Positions 20,029 through 27,655 of a stretch of DNA of 64,000 bases are shown here, piece by piece. The notes under the pieces are model-generated. The model worked only from the letters and a program-made list of their open reading frames with translations, made no database searches and was not told the DNA's origin. The DNA is from Thiobacillus sp. SCUT-2 (GTDB lineage: Bacteria > Pseudomonadota > Gammaproteobacteria > Burkholderiales > Thiobacillaceae): assembly GCF_035621355.1 (NCBI RefSeq), contig NZ_CP141769.1, positions 2,666,001 to 2,730,000 of the forward strand, read 5' to 3'. The position numbers and the translations under genes were made by a program. Numbering within the stretch: the stretch's first letter is position 1; the number at the start of each line of letters is the position of its first letter.

Positions 20029-21545
20029 GCTGCAAGCCTCCGTTCCACGTCATTGCCAACCAGCAGGTCGCTCTTGTCGCCGCCGCTGAGGCTGTCGGCG
20101 CCTGCCCCGCCGAGCATGAAGTCGCCGCGGTTCAGGGTGTCGGTGGCGGTCATGCCGCCGGTGCCCGCCTGGACGAACCAGTCGCGCAGTTGGGGCAGCA
20201 GGGATCTGATGAGCGCCTGTTCTTCGACGCTGAAGTTGTTGGTGCTGTCCAGGTAGTATTTGAAATACTGGGCATACCCCTTGACGGCATTCAGATCGGC
20301 CGAGCGCCCCGAATCAAGCGCTGTCTTCACGCTCGGCGAAACGTCGGCGAGGTCGAACTGCAGGCCACCGCCGATCGCGCTGTACAGCTCCTTCGCCGGG
20401 TCGATGGCCTTGGGGGTGTCCTGGTAGTAGAACTGCATAGCGAAAGCAGTGAGGGCCTTGCTGACTTCGTTGAGGTCGGCGTTGGAGGGGTTGTTGTCGT
20501 GCAGGGTGAGGCCGCCGTCCTGGGCGAGTTTCCAGAGGTCGCGGGTGAAGCGGTCGAGCATCTGGTCGGCTGCAAGGGTGGTTACGCCTGTTTCGGGATC
20601 GTGCACCCCGGCTTCGTGTTGGACAAGACGTTCGAGGAGGTTCACGTTCTTGTCGTTGTTTTTGTCAGTCGAATACGCAAACAGATTCTTGTCGAACATC
20701 ATCTTCAGTAAATCGGGCAACTTGAAGGTCACGTCGTTCAATGCCTTTCCTGTTGTTGCGGTCTGCCGGCTTTGCAGGAAGGCAGTCAGCAGGGTCTGAG
20801 AGTGCAAATCCAGGCCGGATACGCCGGCATTGCTATCGAGTATGTCGGCTTGCGATCCGATCCGGTTGGATGACGGCACCCCAAACCATGAGGAAAGGAA
20901 TTCTCCTTGCGTGTTGATGTTGGTGACTTGCCCGCTCCGGCTGGCGAGGGTGTCCGCCGGGTTCGGGTTGGCGTTGAACGGATCGGAGGCGGCGATAAAG
21001 GCATCCAGCGTCGCTAGCCCGCTGACAGGGGCGTGGTTCGCAAGATAGGCGCGCCAGTCGATGGCGACGGAACGGGGGATGATATTGCCGGTGGCGAGGT
21101 CGGTAGTAGTAAACGTCTTGGCGGAATTGAGGAAGGGGGCCTGGTCGAACGTATAGGCGCCTTCTCCGAACATGACCGCCATCAAGGAGGCCAGCCCGCC
21201 GCCAAGCGAATGGCCGGTGAAGGTGATGGCGGCATTGGAGTTGAGTGCCTTGACTTCCAGATAGTAATCCGCGGCCCGCTTGAGTTGGTCGGACAATGTC
21301 CCCGCCGCCAACACGAGGTCAGCCGCGATGTCTCCGGCTATGTCGCCTGGGTCGGTGCCGGCGAAAGAGATGACGATGTTCGCCCCTTGTTGAAAGGTAG
21401 TTGCCTCGAACCCACTATCCGGATCAGTTTTGCGTAAATCCGTTATCTCAGTCCAGCCTTGCGGGGCAGGGAATCGGTTTATTGCCGAACGGGTGGAAAT
21501 GTAAGAAGCACCGGCCATCAACGCGTATTCGATCGCAGTAGTCAT
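20025..21545 (-). CDS. Truncated second RTX lipase (orphan catalytic domain)
   Basis: The protein has 506 residues. The N-terminal domain parallels the giant protein from its first residues (EYALMAGASYISTRSAINRFP; TGHSLGGGLAS with Ser113; DLHSQTLLTAFLQS). It proceeds to the first RTX block (LGGAGADSLSGGDKSDLLVGN) and then stops after a short unrelated tail, DVERRLAA. The 98 bp at 20060-20157 differ from 17800-17897 of the giant gene by only two bases. It therefore keeps the whole lipase domain but lacks the repeats and C-terminal T1SS signal, so export by the neighbouring system is doubtful. It starts 2 bp after lipoprotein 2 and overlaps lipoprotein 1 by ATGA. Confidence 0.85.
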   Translation of the reverse strand: MTTAIEYALMAGASYISTRSAINRFPAPQGWTEITDLRKTDPDSGFEATTFQQGANIVISFAGTDPGDIAGDIAADLVLAAGTLSDQLKRAADYYLEVKALNSNAAITFTGHSLGGGLASLMAVMFGEGAYTFDQAPFLNSAKTFTTTDLATGNIIPRSVAIDWRAYLANHAPVSGLATLDAFIAASDPFNANPNPADTLASRSGQVTNINTQGEFLSSWFGVPSSNRIGSQADILDSNAGVSGLDLHSQTLLTAFLQSRQTATTGKALNDVTFKLPDLLKMMFDKNLFAYSTDKNNDKNVNLLERLVQHEAGVHDPETGVTTLAADQMLDRFTRDLWKLAQDGGLTLHDNNPSNADLNEVSKALTAFAMQFYYQDTPKAIDPAKELYSAIGGGLQFDLADVSPSVKTALDSGRSADLNAVKGYAQYFKYYLDSTNNFSVEEQALIRSLLPQLRDWFVQAGTGGMTATDTLNRGDFMLGGAGADSLSGGDKSDLLVGNDVERRLAA

Positions 21546-21547
21546 GA

Positions 21548-22318
21548 TTATTTCGGTCCCTTGAATAATCTGTTGCATGGACAATTTTGTTGGTTTACAT
21601 CTTTTCGATCACAGTATTTCAAGCATGCTTCGTAAGAAGCCTGGAACCTGAAGAAGCCCAAGCCCTCCCACCCATCATTCACCTTAATCATTTCGGTACA
21701 CCCAGCCTCTGCCCCCTTCACCGCCTCACGCACAATGGTTTTGAATTCGGGCTGACGATATCCCTCGTTTTCTTCCCGGATGACTGCCGCCGGCACAACG
21801 CCGTCTTTTGCACTTTTTTCCGCCACGTCGTCAGGGGAAGAATGCAGCATGTTGGGCAGCTTGATTTCACCTGGAAGCGCTTGGAGCGGAATACGCTGCC
21901 ATGCTTTGCCGTCGTATTTGAAGGTGACGTAAGGCGGGTTCGGCCTGCCCCACTTGTTGTAGGACAGGCACCCTGCAGGCGTAGCCAGCAAATAAGGCGT
22001 GCCTTGCACTATGTCCAGCAGCATCAGGTTGAAATTGGCACCGCTCACGTCTTCGCTGAATTCGTCTTTCCAGACAACTCGCTTATTTGTTCCGGGCATC
22101 GTGAGACTTACGCTCTGATCGCCAATGGGTGGGCGTTGCCCTATCTCATGCCGGCCATGCCGCTTGGTGGTACGTTCCACGATGATCGTGCTCCCATCAT
22201 GCAAGAGCACTTCCTCTTTCCAGCTTGTGCCGCCCATCGCGCACGCGCGCGTGCCGCCTCCCAGAACCATCAGCAAAATCGCTGCTATCCATTGATCGAT
22301 CGTTGATCTTTTCTTCAT
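21548..22318 (-). CDS. Lipoprotein 2 of the RTX-lipase array (candidate partner protein)
   Basis: The protein has 256 residues from MKKRST, chosen because GGAGG lies 8 nt upstream exactly as in lipoprotein 1. The N-terminal hydrophobic segment ends GGTRACAMG; the Cys context is a weak lipobox, so anchoring is likely by homology rather than certain. It is closely related to lipoprotein 1 (KEEVLLHDGS, GCLSYNKWGRPNPPY, WQRIPLQALPGEIK). It adds a Cys-rich C-terminal tail (ACLKYC, NCPCNRLF) that lipoprotein 1 lacks. The DNA over the signal-peptide end (22201-22247) matches 19911-19957 at 45 of 47 bases. It ends 2 bp before the truncated RTX lipase. Function unknown. Confidence 0.85.
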   Translation of the reverse strand: MKKRSTIDQWIAAILLMVLGGGTRACAMGGTSWKEEVLLHDGSTIIVERTTKRHGRHEIGQRPPIGDQSVSLTMPGTNKRVVWKDEFSEDVSGANFNLMLLDIVQGTPYLLATPAGCLSYNKWGRPNPPYVTFKYDGKAWQRIPLQALPGEIKLPNMLHSSPDDVAEKSAKDGVVPAAVIREENEGYRQPEFKTIVREAVKGAEAGCTEMIKVNDGWEGLGFFRFQASYEACLKYCDRKDVNQQNCPCNRLFKGPK

Positions 22319-22651
22319 GCCGCGTTCCTCCATTCGTTGTCGTTGCCCGCCTCGCCCGACAGATAGACAAGCGCATAGCCCGAATAAATTTCATGGCTGA
22401 GGCTCGTTGCGGGTGCTTCGCCATTCGGCGCCAGGGTGGGCTAGTAGTACTTGAGCTAGAAGACGCCGCCGGAGACGCTGAATTGATAAGTCCAGCCGCC
22501 CCCCAGCGCCGACGCCCCCGAAAATACGGTATTGATCGCAACGCCACCGCCAACCCGAAAATCCAGACTGCCGTCCGGGTTCAACTGCTGGACGTTGTAG
22601 CCGGTCGTCCAGTGCTGGCTGACGTCGCTCCAGATGATGTCTTCGGTGATG
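22319..22651 (-). pseudogene. Remnant of a third RTX lipase gene
   Basis: This segment matches residues about 730-850 of the giant RTX protein (TEDIIWSDVSQHW, LDFRVGGGVAINTVFSGASA, PTLAPNGEAPATSL, VYLSGEAG). It is interrupted by two TAG codons, where the intact gene has CAG and CAC. Upstream it is joined abruptly at 22651 to a lipoprotein gene. Downstream it runs into a short tail (NDNEWRNAA) whose stop overlaps lipoprotein 2 by ATGA. The tail closely parallels NDVERRLAA at the end of the truncated RTX lipase. It is a decaying relic of an earlier cassette. Confidence 0.85.
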
Positions 22652-22986
22652 ACGTAGGGCGTACCTTTCAATACATGCAGCGCCAGTAGGTGCAAATTGC
22701 CACGGCCCACGTCCTGGCTGTATTCGCTTTCCCATTCGATGGTTTGACCGGAACCCGGCAAAGCGAATGCCAGTCGGTATTCGCTGATCGGGGTACCCTG
22801 CCCGATCTCGCCACGTCCGCCATAACTCTGCGAGCGCTCGACAACGACCGTGTTGCCGTCGTATTGCAGCGCTTCCTCTTTCCAGCGATCACGGCCGAGC
22901 AGCCCGGTCGCGCATGCACTTAGGCCCATTCCGAGCATCATCAACAAACCGCAAAGCAACCCGACCCTGATCGATGCTCTGTTCAT
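22456..22986 (-). CDS. Lipoprotein 3 fused to RTX remnant (chimeric, probably non-functional)
   Basis: The open frame encodes 176 residues. Residues 1-111 are a third member of the lipoprotein family: signal peptide ending in a good lipobox (GLSAC), then DRWKEEALQYDGNTVVVERS and GGRGEIGQGTPI. After GTPYV, where family members continue to the GCLSYNKWGRPNPPY region, the frame switches at 22651 to RTX sequence (TEDIIWSDVSQHW) and stops at a TAG at 22456-22458. The conserved second half of the lipoprotein is therefore missing. A G-rich ribosome site (gggggc) precedes the ATG. It is the first gene of the block in transcription order and faces the 521-bp gap before corA. Confidence 0.75.
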   Translation of the reverse strand: MNRASIRVGLLCGLLMMLGMGLSACATGLLGRDRWKEEALQYDGNTVVVERSQSYGGRGEIGQGTPISEYRLAFALPGSGQTIEWESEYSQDVGRGNLHLLALHVLKGTPYVITEDIIWSDVSQHWTTGYNVQQLNPDGSLDFRVGGGVAINTVFSGASALGGGWTYQFSVSGGVF

Positions 22987-23507
22987 CGCCAGCCCCCGGT
23001 CGCAATGAATCGCCGCGCCACGTGTTCCCGTGGCGCACGCGCGGCAATGACGTGGTTCGACACCATGCATTTCCTCCCCTTCTTCTTCTGTTTTTCTGTT
23101 ATCCGGCCGACATTGCATCGGCTAGCTTGCTCGAACTGTGACGCTCCGGCTGAAACGCTGTCCATACGACTTTAGTCGTAGGAGTAGGCAAGCCAATGAT
23201 TTATCGATGAATTTATTTTGACTGCGCCGCTATTCTGGCGAGACGAGGTAAAAGCGAGAGCGCGCATCACGCTGCGCATCCGCCTCGAACGATTAGAACG
23301 TCGATCCACTGGCAAGCGTCATCGTCGACACGCGACGGCCACGTCAAGCAGGAGCGCACTGCCATCCAACAATGGCAGGTAAACACATTGCGCGTGGAAC
23401 GTCCTTCCCGCGCCGACTCAAGGAGGTATTCCCCTGCGGGCACCGCTGTCGCAGCACCGCTTGGGTCTCATCTTTAATGGGTAAGCCGGCGCCGCACGCC
23501 GGAGGCG
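22987..23507. other. Gap of 521 bp between lipoprotein 3 and the CorA-like gene
   Basis: No convincing gene is seen. It should hold the promoter of the RTX block, read leftward. The one clear feature is the palindrome at 23165-23180. Near the right end (23486-23502) a CCGGCG-N5-CGCCGG hairpin lies just after the CorA stop, without a clear T-run. The stretch 23340-23480 is open on several frames but shows no recognisable protein. Confidence 0.5.
23165..23180. promoter_or_regulatory. Perfect 16-bp palindrome upstream of the RTX block
   Basis: TACGAC-TTTA-GTCGTA is a perfect inverted repeat 179 bp upstream of lipoprotein 3. The size and symmetry suit a dimeric DNA-binding regulator, for instance a LuxR/NarL-type protein. 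No regulator gene is nearby. It could also be a small RNA hairpin. Confidence 0.45.
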
Positions 23508-24872
23508 TCAGCCTTCCCTGCGCAGCCGCGCCGCAGTCTGGGGCTTGCGCCGTTCGAAATAGCGCAGGGCGTGATAGGTGCCGAAGCCGAGCGCGGCCAT
23601 GGCGAGGGTGAAGGCGCCGTAGGAGACGGGCCAGGGGATGCCGGAGGTCATCATCGAGAATTCCGACATGCCGCCGATGCCGGCGATGATGTTGATCGGC
23701 ACGAACACCACCGAGATCGCGGTCAGCTTGGACACGCGCTTGTTCTGGTTGATGTTGATGAAGCCGACGGTGGCGTCCATCAGGAAGTTGATCTTGTTGA
23801 AGAGGAAGGACGTGTGTCCGTCCAGCGATTCGATGTCGCGCAGGATCTGGCGCGTGTCCTCGTGCTGGTCGGGCGTCAGCAGGCGCCCGCGCATCAAGAA
23901 GGAGAGCGCGCGGCGGGTGTCGAGCACGTTGCGGCGGATGCGGCCGTTGAGGTCTTCGCCCTTGGCGATCTCGGACAGGATCTCGGCGGCTTCGTCGTCG
24001 GTGACCTGCGGCGAAAGCACCTGGCGGCCGACGCGCTCGAGCTCGGCGTAGATGTCCTCGAGCGCGTCGGCCGAGTATTCGACGTCGGCACCGTAGAGGT
24101 CGAGCATGACATCCTTGCCGTCCGACACGTAGCCCGGCTGGGTCCGCGCACGCAGGCGCTGCAGGCGGAAGGCCGGCAGTTCCTCGTTGCGCACCGAGAA
24201 CAGGATGTTGCGGTGCAGGATGAAGGACACCGCGACGTTGCGCGACTCGCCCTCCTTCGCCAGCAGGAAGTCCGAGCGCATGTGGACGGCGTCGTTGTCG
24301 TCGACGAAGAAGCGCGCGCTCTCCTCGATGTCGGTGACGTCTTCGGGGTCGGGCAGGTAGACCTGGAAGAACTCGCCCACCCAGGCGCGCACGCTGGCGG
24401 AGGGCGCGACGAGGTCGACCCAGATCGGATTGACGTGGGCAAGGTCGGCGCGGCTGCCGATGCGCACCTGCGCGAGGCGCCCGTTCTTCAGCTCGAAGGC
24501 GGACAGCATGTTGCGCGCGCTGGGCAGCGGCCGCGCTTCGACGAGCTCGGCGCGCACCGGGTCGGACACCCGTTCGAGCACCGATTCGCAGCGGCTTTCC
24601 TCGACTTCCTGCCAGGCCGCGACGCGGTCCTCCTCGGGCAGCGCCTCGAGGACGCGGGCGATCTCCGCGACCGAGAGACGCCGCAGCAGGCTGTTGAGCT
24701 CGGCCATGTGCTGGCGGTGGACGAGGTCCTCGACGAGCTCGTGGCGCGGCGTGTCCTGCTTCTGCACCAGCACCTCGACGCGCCGCTGGCGGGCGAGCAG
24801 CAGCTGCACCTCGGAGAGGTGCTGCTCGAACTGGTCCTCCGCGTGCGGGCGCTCGTCGACGGTCTCGGTCAT
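23508..24872 (-). CDS. CorA-like divalent metal channel with MgtE-N-like start and altered GMN motif
   Basis: The protein has 454 residues. Residues about 50-110 (MAELNSLLRRLSVAEIARVLEALPEEDR) resemble the helical N domain of MgtE Mg2+ channels. A CorA-type cytosolic domain with long stalk helices follows, then two C-terminal membrane segments (about 385-405 and 415-435). CorA channels carry the selectivity motif GMN at the end of the first segment. Here it reads IGGMSEF, so Asn is replaced by Ser. The metal may thus differ from Mg2+, as in ZntB (GIN), or selectivity may be relaxed. It is divergent from msbA, sharing a 166-bp promoter gap. No CorA gene symbol is given because of the altered motif. 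Confidence 0.88.
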   Translation of the reverse strand: MTETVDERPHAEDQFEQHLSEVQLLLARQRRVEVLVQKQDTPRHELVEDLVHRQHMAELNSLLRRLSVAEIARVLEALPEEDRVAAWQEVEESRCESVLERVSDPVRAELVEARPLPSARNMLSAFELKNGRLAQVRIGSRADLAHVNPIWVDLVAPSASVRAWVGEFFQVYLPDPEDVTDIEESARFFVDDNDAVHMRSDFLLAKEGESRNVAVSFILHRNILFSVRNEELPAFRLQRLRARTQPGYVSDGKDVMLDLYGADVEYSADALEDIYAELERVGRQVLSPQVTDDEAAEILSEIAKGEDLNGRIRRNVLDTRRALSFLMRGRLLTPDQHEDTRQILRDIESLDGHTSFLFNKINFLMDATVGFININQNKRVSKLTAISVVFVPINIIAGIGGMSEFSMMTSGIPWPVSYGAFTLAMAALGFGTYHALRYFERRKPQTAARLRREG

Positions 24873-25038
24873 GGGCGCGTATTCTACGCCAGCGGCTGCG
24901 TCGGGGCACGGCCGCGCGGTACAATCGCGAGGCCTTCCGACCTTTTCCCATGACCCAGAAACGCGCGATTCCGACCCGACCCGCTCCGGCCTGCGACCGG
25001 CGCACCGACGCGCCGCACCGCCACGCGGTGGCCGCGCG

Positions 25039-26781
25039 ATGAAGCACGCCGACCCGAGCCACGCGCTCTACGTCCGCCTGCTCGGCTATGTGAAGCCGTA
25101 CTGGCGCATGTTCGCGCTGTCGATCGTCGCGCTGATCCTCACCGCGGCGACCGAGCCGGCCCTGCCGGCACTGTTCAAGCCGCTGCTCGACAAGGGCTTC
25201 GTCGCCAAGGACCAGGCCTTCATCCGCTGGATCCCGATCCTGCTGCTGCTGCTGTTCCTGGCGCGCGGCCTCACCAGCTTCGTCAGCACCTACTGCATGG
25301 CCTGGGTGGGCAGCCGCCTGGTGATGGACCTGCGCGCGGCGATGTTCGACAAGCTGATGACGCTGCCGACGCGCTACTTCGACCAGAATCCGAGCGGCCA
25401 GCTGATCGCTCAGCTGGCGTTCAACGTCACCCAGGTGACGCAGTCGGCGACCAGCTCGCTCACCACGCTGGTGCGCGACACCGTCACGGTGGCCGGCCTG
25501 CTCGGCTACCTGGTCTGGCTCAACTGGCGGCTGACGCTGATCGTGTTCGCGCTGGTGCCGCTGACGCTGTGGGTCGTGCGCGTGGCAAGCCGGCGCCTGC
25601 GCGGGCTGTCGCGCAAGGCGCAGCAGAACATCGGCGACCTCACCCAGGTGGTCGACGAGGCGGTCGGCGGCCATCGCGTGGTCAAGCTCTACGGCGGCGA
25701 GGAATACGAACAGACGCGCTTCCGCGAGGCGGCCAACCTGGCGCGGCGATTCGAGATGAAGCGGGTCGCCGCCAACGCGGTGTACGAGCCGGTGATCCAG
25801 CTGATCGCCGCCGTCGCGCTGGCGATCATCGTGTTCATCGCGGCGGGGCAGGCTTCCAGCGACACGACGACGGTGGGCGGCTTCGTCGCCTTCTTCATGG
25901 CGATGCTGATGCTGTTCGCGCCGCTCAAGCGGCTCACCAGCGTCAATGACCAGCTGCAGCGCGGGCTGGCGGCGGCCGAGACGATCTTCACCATGCTCGA
26001 CGAGGAGGCCGAGCGCGACAATGGCAGCCGCACGCTCGAGCGCATCGAGGGCCGCCTGGCGCTGCGCGACGTGGCGCTGACCTACCCGGGCAAGACCGCG
26101 CCGGCGCTCGCCGGCGTGTCGCTCGACATCGCGCCCGGCGAGACGGTGGCGCTGGTCGGCACCTCGGGCTCGGGCAAGACCACGCTGGCGAACCTGGTGC
26201 CGCGCTTCTACGACCCCGACCGCGGCACGATCGAACTCGACGGCATCGACATCCGCGACATCCGCCTGCAAAGCCTGCGCAGCCATATCGCGCTGGTGTC
26301 GCAGGACGTGGTGCTGTTCAACGACACGCTGGCGCACAACATCGCCTACGGCAGCAAGCGCGACGCCACCCCCGACGCGATCCGGGCGGCGTGCGTCGCC
26401 GCGCACGCGTGGGAATTCATCGAAGCGCTGCCGGAGGGCCTGGACACGCTGATCGGCGAGAACGGCATGCGCCTGTCGGGCGGGCAGCGCCAGCGAATTG
26501 CAATCGCGCGCGCGATCCTGAAGAACGCGCCGATCCTGATCCTCGACGAGGCGACCTCCGCGCTCGACAACGTCTCCGAGCGTCACGTGCAGGCCGCGCT
26601 GGAGACGCTGATGCAGAATCGCACGACGCTGGTCATCGCGCACCGGCTGTCGACCATCGAGCGCGCCGACCGCATCGTGGTGATGGAGTCCGGCCGCATC
26701 GTCGAGATCGGCACCCACGCCGACCTCCTTGCCCGCCAGGGCCGCTACGCGCAGCTGCACGCGATGCAGTTCTCCGCATGA
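25039..26781 (+). CDS. msbA: Lipid A export ATP-binding/permease protein MsbA
   Basis: The protein has 580 residues. An N-terminal six-helix ABC exporter domain (about 1-320) is followed by the ATPase domain: Walker A (LVGTSGSGKTT), signature LSGGQRQR, Walker B (ILILDEATSALD) and H-loop (VIAHRLS). MsbA flips lipid A-core across the inner membrane. Length and sequence (for example RLVMDLRAAMFDKLMTLP and the stalk GHRVVKLYGGEEYE) fit MsbA better than a toxin exporter, as it lacks an N-terminal peptidase domain. The ATG at 25039 is the first in a frame that is open further upstream. A TACAAT box at 24920-24925 may be its -10. It overlaps ttcA by ATGA. Confidence 0.94.
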   Translation: MKHADPSHALYVRLLGYVKPYWRMFALSIVALILTAATEPALPALFKPLLDKGFVAKDQAFIRWIPILLLLLFLARGLTSFVSTYCMAWVGSRLVMDLRAAMFDKLMTLPTRYFDQNPSGQLIAQLAFNVTQVTQSATSSLTTLVRDTVTVAGLLGYLVWLNWRLTLIVFALVPLTLWVVRVASRRLRGLSRKAQQNIGDLTQVVDEAVGGHRVVKLYGGEEYEQTRFREAANLARRFEMKRVAANAVYEPVIQLIAAVALAIIVFIAAGQASSDTTTVGGFVAFFMAMLMLFAPLKRLTSVNDQLQRGLAAAETIFTMLDEEAERDNGSRTLERIEGRLALRDVALTYPGKTAPALAGVSLDIAPGETVALVGTSGSGKTTLANLVPRFYDPDRGTIELDGIDIRDIRLQSLRSHIALVSQDVVLFNDTLAHNIAYGSKRDATPDAIRAACVAAHAWEFIEALPEGLDTLIGENGMRLSGGQRQRIAIARAILKNAPILILDEATSALDNVSERHVQAALETLMQNRTTLVIAHRLSTIERADRIVVMESGRIVEIGTHADLLARQGRYAQLHAMQFSA

Positions 26782-27581
26782 GCGACGACCTGAACTTCAG
26801 CGCCGTTCGCCCTGAGCTCGTCGAAGGGCAAGCCTCCGGTCCGCCCGCCTGGGTCAAGCCCTCGCGCTCGCTCGTGACCGCCGCCGGCCGCGCGATCGGC
26901 GACTTCAGCATGATCCGCGACGGCGACCGCATCCTGCTCGGCCTGTCGGGCGGCAAGGATTCGCTGTCGCTGCTGCACACGCTGCATCACCTGCAGCAGA
27001 AAGCGCCGGTGAAATTCGAGCTGCTCGCGTGCACGGTCGACCCGCAGTCCGACCAGTTCGACCCGTCGCCGCTCAAGCCCTACCTGGCTGCGCTCGGCGT
27101 GCGCTACATCCTCGAGTCGCAGCCGATCGTCCAGGAAGCGCAGAAGACGCTGACCAAGGACAGCGACTCCTACTGCGCCTACTGCTCGCGGATGCGCCGC
27201 GGCATCCTCTACCGCGTCGCGCGCGAGCAGGGCTGCAACGTGATCGCGCTGGCGCAGCATCTCGACGATCTCGCCGAGACGCTGATGATGTCGATGTTCT
27301 TCGGCGGCAAGTTGAGGACGATGTCGCCGCACTATCTGAACGACGCCGGCGACCTGCGCATCATCCGCCCGTTCGCCTACGCGCGCGAGCGCCAGACCCG
27401 CGCCTTCGCCCACGATGCCGGCCTGCCGGTGATCTTCGAGAACTGCCCGGCATGCTTCGCCAAGCCGCAGCAGCGCTACGCGATGAAGCAGATGCTCGCC
27501 GAGCAGGAGAAAGTGCATCCGCGCATCTTCAACAGCCTGCTCACCGCGATGCGGCCCTTGATGGGCGAACCGCCCGCCTGA
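26778..27581 (+). CDS. ttcA: tRNA 2-thiocytidine(32) synthetase TtcA
   Basis: The protein has 267 residues. TtcA thiolates C32 of tRNA using ATP and a [4Fe-4S] cluster. The PP-loop is LSGGKDSLSL; the cluster ligands are the CxxC of YCAYCSRMRRG and the Cys of ENCPACF. The other family marker is ALAQHLDDLAETLMMSMFFGG. Near the N terminus, residues about 10-17 (RPELVEGQ) come from an inserted REP-like DNA repeat and are not part of the conserved enzyme. The start overlaps the msbA stop by ATGA, so the two are coupled. Confidence 0.96.
   Translation: MSDDLNFSAVRPELVEGQASGPPAWVKPSRSLVTAAGRAIGDFSMIRDGDRILLGLSGGKDSLSLLHTLHHLQQKAPVKFELLACTVDPQSDQFDPSPLKPYLAALGVRYILESQPIVQEAQKTLTKDSDSYCAYCSRMRRGILYRVAREQGCNVIALAQHLDDLAETLMMSMFFGGKLRTMSPHYLNDAGDLRIIRPFAYARERQTRAFAHDAGLPVIFENCPACFAKPQQRYAMKQMLAEQEKVHPRIFNSLLTAMRPLMGEPPA
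26805..26829. repeat. REP-like repeat inserted in the 5' part of ttcA
   Basis: GTTCGCCCTGAGCTCGTCGAAGGGC matches the widespread proteobacterial repeat whose arms are GCCCT and AGGGC. In this frame it encodes the typical peptide RPELVEG. It is in-frame and near the start of the gene, before the PP-loop. Confidence 0.75.
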
Positions 27582-27610
27582 TTCCTGTGCCGGGCGTTTG
27601 CCCGTAGAAT
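27582..27610 (+). promoter_or_regulatory. Possible sigma-70 promoter of the aminotransferase gene
   Basis: TTCCTG and TAGAAT are separated by 17 bp, in the gap between ttcA and the aminotransferase. The -10 is good and the -35 is weak. Confidence 0.4.
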
Positions 27611-27655
27611 CAACTGTTTGTTTTCGTTGATATTTTCCACATAGAGACCAAGGTT

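Noticed and set aside
23372..23611. A 79-codon frame near the CorA end
   Set aside because: It runs into the CorA coding region on the other strand and has no recognisable family.
24520..24570. A second REP-like repeat in the CorA-like gene (RAELVEAR)
   Set aside because: The DNA arms are too diverged (no GCCCT/AGGGC pair); it may be coincidence.
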